From Opitutales bacterium (GTDB lineage Bacteria; Verrucomicrobiota; Verrucomicrobiia; Opitutales; Seribacteraceae), in the NCBI GenBank assembly GCA_029254745.1, contig JAQWWZ010000018.1:1-64000 (forward strand): DNA of 64,000 bases, in the 5' to 3' direction. This document shows, piece by piece, positions 60,674 through 64,000 of this stretch; the stretch's first letter is position 1; the number at the start of each line of letters is the position of its first letter. The notes under the pieces were generated by a model that searched no databases, was not told the DNA's origin, and saw only the letters and a program-made list of their open reading frames with translations. The translations under genes and the position numbers were made by a program.

Positions 60674-62347
60674 ATGAAATTCTCCAAATACTTAATTACT
60701 ACCCTATCATTGGTCCTCTCCAGCACTCTCATATTCGGCCAAGAGGGCGATGATGCAGCTGCTGCATCCTCAACTGGGTCTGTTTCAGCACCGAGCAAAG
60801 GAGCCCCAAAGTCTGCACAAGCTAATCACAAGCTTCGAGTATTACACATCGCAATTCACAAGCTCGGGTACACCCATGAGTCACTAAAAGCCTTGGATGG
60901 CGGTCTTGATACATTGAAAGATAAATACACCGAGTCCCTTAAAAGTGGTGGAAGTATTAAAGATTTTAAAGAGCACCACGATTTATTAGTTACTGGGATT
61001 GGCATTCATGATGCCAAAGAGCACGGTGATTTACTCAGGAAGGGTCACTCTCTTGACGATGCAAAACTCTATGGTGATTTCCTCAGAGATCCTGAACACG
61101 AAGGAAAATCACTAGAAGATACCTTAGCCGCCGCCAAAGCACAGCATGCTGACCAAGTTGCAGACCCATTGCTGCTCATTAAGGATGCTGAGTTACTTGC
61201 CCTGTCAAGATATTCATCTACTTATTCTAAAGACTCCCAATTTACTAGTGCCCTCACTTTGGCATCCACGGTTCTGACTGACAGGGTCCTCACCACCACA
61301 TTGCCAGCATCAACTATTTCGGTAGCGAGCTTATCAGCAACTGGTTACAATACAGCATTCATTCGCTTACTCTCTGCATACGGTGCGTTAGGTTCGAATG
61401 GAGAAAACCTCGCCAGTAATGTCTTGGGGGCAAATTACTCCTACACGGGAGATTCTACACTATCATCACTAGTACAAAATTCAACAAGTGACTATCTCGG
61501 ATTTCTTTCAACACTGACGGGCTCAAGATCATTCTCGACTGAAGACACCCCATCAAGCGTGCTCAATGTTCCTCTATCGAATGTAATGCTTAAGGCAGGT
61601 TCTACCCTAACTCTTGGTCAAGCAGGAAGCGAATCCACTATTGATGTGAGTAACGAACTTGGAAAAGCTGCATCCACTGCAGATCGTAAAGTGCTTGTTA
61701 TAGGGGCCGCAAAAGATTTAAAATCTGCTGGAAACATCAAGTTTACTAACTCCAACACAGTTGAAGATCACGCCTTAGTCCTGGGTGCGGCAGATGATGT
61801 TTTCATCGAAAACACCAACATTGAGTATACAGGATCAAATCTAGGAATTGGATCTGGCGACACAGGCAGCGATAGCATGTATCTTGTTAACACAAGCATT
61901 TCAACAGGTGGCAATCTTGCCGTTGGCTCTTTAGGTACAATGAACATAATTGGTGGATCGACATTCACCGTTGGAACTGCAAACGGTGCGAATTCTGACC
62001 CAGACAATGTTTACCTTTATGCAAATGAATTGATAAACATCGATCGGTTGAATTTTTCTGGAAGAATCGATGATATATACATGGAATCTAAAACTATACA
62101 TATTAAGAATACCTCCTTTCCTTCCACAGCTGATATAATGCTCAGAAGTCAAAATGGTGCTCTTTCCATTAATAATTCAGATAATAAATCTATCACAAGT
62201 GGAGCAGTTAATTTTCACAATGTTAAGCATCTCGGTATAAGTAATGATGTCTTGACTCGTAATCAATTTAACGGAGTAGATGGGCACATCAACTCTGCCG
62301 CCACTTTGCCTAATGGTACACCTTTCATCAAGGTCAGAGGCCAATAA
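60674..62347 (+). CDS. Secreted repeat and beta-helix-like protein, function unknown
   Basis: 557 residues with a clear signal peptide (YLITTLSLVLSSTLIFGQ, cut about residue 22), then an Ala/Ser/Gly-rich linker. Residues about 95-150 contain three tandem units of about 16-19 residues with the pattern G-x-S/I-x-D-x-K-E/L-x-x-D-L/F-L (GIGIHDAKEHGDLL, GHSLDDAKLYGDFL). From about residue 300 the sequence is Asn/Thr/Ser/Gly-rich with short hydrophobic strands (VFIENTNIEY, MYLVNTSI, VYLYANELINIDRLNFSG), as in right-handed beta-helix surface proteins. I do not recognise the family. It precedes an outer-membrane barrel by 40 bases and a FecR-like gene; likely exported and surface-associated. Confidence 0.65.
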   Translation: MKFSKYLITTLSLVLSSTLIFGQEGDDAAAASSTGSVSAPSKGAPKSAQANHKLRVLHIAIHKLGYTHESLKALDGGLDTLKDKYTESLKSGGSIKDFKEHHDLLVTGIGIHDAKEHGDLLRKGHSLDDAKLYGDFLRDPEHEGKSLEDTLAAAKAQHADQVADPLLLIKDAELLALSRYSSTYSKDSQFTSALTLASTVLTDRVLTTTLPASTISVASLSATGYNTAFIRLLSAYGALGSNGENLASNVLGANYSYTGDSTLSSLVQNSTSDYLGFLSTLTGSRSFSTEDTPSSVLNVPLSNVMLKAGSTLTLGQAGSESTIDVSNELGKAASTADRKVLVIGAAKDLKSAGNIKFTNSNTVEDHALVLGAADDVFIENTNIEYTGSNLGIGSGDTGSDSMYLVNTSISTGGNLAVGSLGTMNIIGGSTFTVGTANGANSDPDNVYLYANELINIDRLNFSGRIDDIYMESKTIHIKNTSFPSTADIMLRSQNGALSINNSDNKSITSGAVNFHNVKHLGISNDVLTRNQFNGVDGHINSAATLPNGTPFIKVRGQ

Positions 62348-62387
62348 TTAATCAATTTATTATAAATATAATTACAAACCAATCGTA

Positions 62388-63404
62388 ATGAACACTCATA
62401 TTTCTATTTTACTTTTATCTGCTCTCGTTACATACGGCCAAACCCAGTCTCGTGTCGATTCAACCAGTAGATCTCTACCATCTCCAGTTGCTGAGTCTGC
62501 TCAAAAAAGCAGTAAAGGAACCAGCTCAGATGTTGAATCGTCCGATACAGGAGCTCAGCGACCATTGTTGCTCAAAAAATCTGGCTTTTCTGCTTCCTTC
62601 GGCTACGACAGTAACATAGCCTACAAACAAAATCCGCTTGGTGCCCCAGGTGTTTTAGACCAACAAGCAGACGCTGTTTGGGTAAATAAATTTCATGGTA
62701 TGGCCAAGCTTGGTGTTTATGATCTTGATTCATCTGTACTCACTCCTTTTGTCGGGGGTGCATGGGCGATGACAGATTACACCTACAAAAACTCTAATGA
62801 AGCAATACCAGACTTAAGTGTGTTAAATCACAACACCACAACTGCATATTTACTATTCCTGCTACAACACGAGAGTGGTTGGGCCTTCCGAGCCGGAGTC
62901 ATGTACTCAAATGACCGAAGTGTTGAAAGCGATACAGAGGAGTACAAGGAATTCTACCCTAGTGTTGGTGTAACAAAAGCCTACCCTTTGTCAGATAATT
63001 TGCTTGGTGTATTAGATGCTTCTGTTGGTTCTCACTATGGCGATATAGAGGATGCAGACGGTCCAACCTCAAGCTCGCATACAGAAGATGAACTTGATCA
63101 CATAGATGCCACCCTTAGATATTCGATAATCTACTCATTAGAAACATTAACTATCACGCCAACATATTCAGTTTCATACCGAAAGTATGACAATGGTTTC
63201 AATTTTGACAGAACCGATGTTCTTCAGAATATCGGAGTAGTTATCCAATACCCTATCAGTGATTCATTTGAACTTTCTCTCAATTCTGATTACTCCAAAA
63301 GAGTTTCTGATGGAAATGACGAGGCTGGAGATTCTTACGATACACTGTACGATTTCAAGAAGTTTGATTTGGGTGCAGGCTTAAGCCTAACAGCTAGTTT
63401 CTAA
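62388..63404 (+). CDS. Outer-membrane beta-barrel protein
   Basis: 338 residues: signal peptide (ISILLLSALVTYGQ, cut about residue 18), a Ser-rich linker, then alternating amphipathic strands to the C-terminus (GFSASFGYDSNIAY; LTPFVGGAWAMTDYTY; AFRAGVMYSND; LTITPTYSVSYRKY) and a terminal strand ending in phenylalanine (GAGLSLTASF), the BAM recognition signature. The strand count suggests 10-14 strands. DSNIAY near the start is seen in several barrel families of uncertain function. It is followed one base after its stop by the FecR-like gene (TTG), and preceded by the secreted repeat protein; the three probably form a unit. Ligand unknown. Confidence 0.8.
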   Translation: MNTHISILLLSALVTYGQTQSRVDSTSRSLPSPVAESAQKSSKGTSSDVESSDTGAQRPLLLKKSGFSASFGYDSNIAYKQNPLGAPGVLDQQADAVWVNKFHGMAKLGVYDLDSSVLTPFVGGAWAMTDYTYKNSNEAIPDLSVLNHNTTTAYLLFLLQHESGWAFRAGVMYSNDRSVESDTEEYKEFYPSVGVTKAYPLSDNLLGVLDASVGSHYGDIEDADGPTSSSHTEDELDHIDATLRYSIIYSLETLTITPTYSVSYRKYDNGFNFDRTDVLQNIGVVIQYPISDSFELSLNSDYSKRVSDGNDEAGDSYDTLYDFKKFDLGAGLSLTASF

Positions 63405-63405
63405 A

Positions 63406-64000
63406 TTGATCTACATTAAAATTTCATTAATTGCCGCTGTTTCAACAGCGGCTTTTTTTTTATCAGCTTCATCGCCAAAAATCACTTATAAACATGGCCG
63501 CATAGATGCAGTTGATTTAAGCGACAAAGACAAATTTGATCCCTACCTTATTGATGTAAATACTAGTCTAACAAAAGATCTTCTCATTGCTACAGGTGTA
63601 CAAGGAAGACTAGAATCAATAACACCCAAAAATTACTGGAGGCTTGGACGAGACAGCATGGGAACCTGGCGTTCTGATACAGATTTCTGGCTGCACTCTG
63701 GAAGCTTACTTTTTTGTACTGAACATGCCCAAAGCATTAAATTTTCAACAAGAGAATCCAATGCAACTTTTAACGGTCGTGGCACCATTATCCTAGAAGC
63801 AACAAAAAATGGTGGGTTTAAATTTATCCCACTTGAAGGAAAAGGTACAATAACTACAGCTAAAGGTGGTACTAAAGAAATTATTGGAGGCCGCATGCTG
63901 CTCGTTCTTGGAAAACCAACTTACTTTGGTGATGCTTACGATATTGATATTATGTTACTTTTGAAATCGAGCCGGCTTGTTAATTCTTACCCAACATCTT
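63406..64000 (+). CDS. FecR-like secreted protein (3' end outside window)
   Basis: Frame open from TTG 63406, one base after the barrel stop, to the window end. The N-terminus is a signal peptide (KISLIAAVSTAAFFLSAS), and a FecR-like beta domain follows (WLHSGSLLFCTEHAQSIKF; NGRGTIILEATKNGGFKFIP; LEGKGTITTAKGGTKEIIGG), with the typical G-x-x-I/V-G-G-R turn. In Verrucomicrobiota such proteins are secreted rather than being sigma-factor regulators. The codons for the signal peptide overlap a perfect terminator hairpin. No better start exists downstream: the next methionine, at 63658, would remove the signal peptide. Partial, so domain limits are unknown. Confidence 0.65.
   Translation, partial: MIYIKISLIAAVSTAAFFLSASSPKITYKHGRIDAVDLSDKDKFDPYLIDVNTSLTKDLLIATGVQGRLESITPKNYWRLGRDSMGTWRSDTDFWLHSGSLLFCTEHAQSIKFSTRESNATFNGRGTIILEATKNGGFKFIPLEGKGTITTAKGGTKEIIGGRMLLVLGKPTYFGDAYDIDIMLLLKSSRLVNSYPTS
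63433..63461 (+). terminator. Intrinsic terminator inside the FecR-like coding sequence
   Basis: Perfect 8-bp GC-rich stem (GCCGCTGT / ACAGCGGC) with loop TTCA, then nine T. It is the strongest terminator-like hairpin in the window and lies 29 bases after the barrel stop, within the signal-peptide codons of the next gene. Confidence 0.8.

Noticed and set aside
1..64000. CRISPR arrays, insertion sequences, prophage or integron elements
   Set aside because: No regularly spaced direct repeats, transposase, integrase or phage structural genes were seen on either strand.

Overview
The window is a gene-dense, moderately AT-rich bacterial chromosome segment with almost no intergenic space. The gene set points to the PVC superphylum, most likely a marine Verrucomicrobiota of the Opitutae type. 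Supporting features are a Gld-type ABC cluster with a DUF4340 protein, a long Bat (aerotolerance) operon, AccB-AccC followed by two Asp23-like proteins, a single-chain glycyl-tRNA synthetase, a FecR-like/beta-barrel surface cluster, and near absence of Shine-Dalgarno motifs. There is no rRNA in the window, so this placement is inference. No insertion sequence, prophage, CRISPR array or plasmid gene was recognised; the segment reads as core chromosome apart from its two ends.

Layout. 1-1503: end of a cell-surface glycan region (FkbM methyltransferase, family 2 glycosyltransferase). 1465-10766: housekeeping (GluQ-RS, DEAD-box helicase, DUF445, YajC-SecDF, RecJ, GlyRS). 10874-16781: small lipoprotein, Fur-family regulator with SufC-B-D-T, RpiB and ClpP. 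16778-18846 (minus): MenC and MenE of menaquinone synthesis. 18922-24781: IMP dehydrogenase, a long divergent adenylosuccinate synthetase, NadC, BirA and type III pantothenate kinase, mostly overlapping. 24786-32534: five-gene envelope cluster (ABC ATPase, permease, GldG-like, DUF4340, AsmA-like). 32618-35364: AccB, AccC and two Asp23/AmaP-like proteins. 35369-36463 (minus): GcvT. 36559-43593: CNNM/CBS protein, Lgt, then MreB-MreC-MreD-PBP2 for rod shape. 43632-47975: thioredoxin-like protein and a giant CHASE2 adenylate cyclase (minus). 48128-56800: MoxR-DUF58-BatA-BatB-BatD-BatE operon in which BatB carries a BatC-like lipoprotein module. 56822-58510 (minus): DnaX and the SRP RNA. 58655-60554: chorismate synthase, an unrecognised protein and tRNA-Leu(CAG). 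60674-64000: a secreted repeat/beta-helix-like protein, an outer-membrane barrel and the start of a FecR-like protein running off the window.

How genes work together. BirA encoded at 22986 is expected to biotinylate AccB encoded at 32618. YajC-SecDF, Lgt, the Bat proteins, the Mre/PBP2 set and the Gld-like cluster all serve the cell envelope. RecJ, DnaX, GlyRS, GluQ-RS, tRNA-Leu and SRP RNA are information-processing parts. Most adjacent same-strand genes overlap as ATGA, TTGA or TAATG, implying translational coupling.

Most interesting points: a run of ten A in dnaX with stops closely following in both shifted frames (probable tau/gamma slippage); an in-frame internal TTG in batB that would start a textbook lipoprotein; a perfect intrinsic terminator lying inside the signal-peptide codons of the FecR-like gene; a winged-helix-like insertion in PBP2; and the Gld-ABC/AsmA-like cluster as a candidate envelope transport system.
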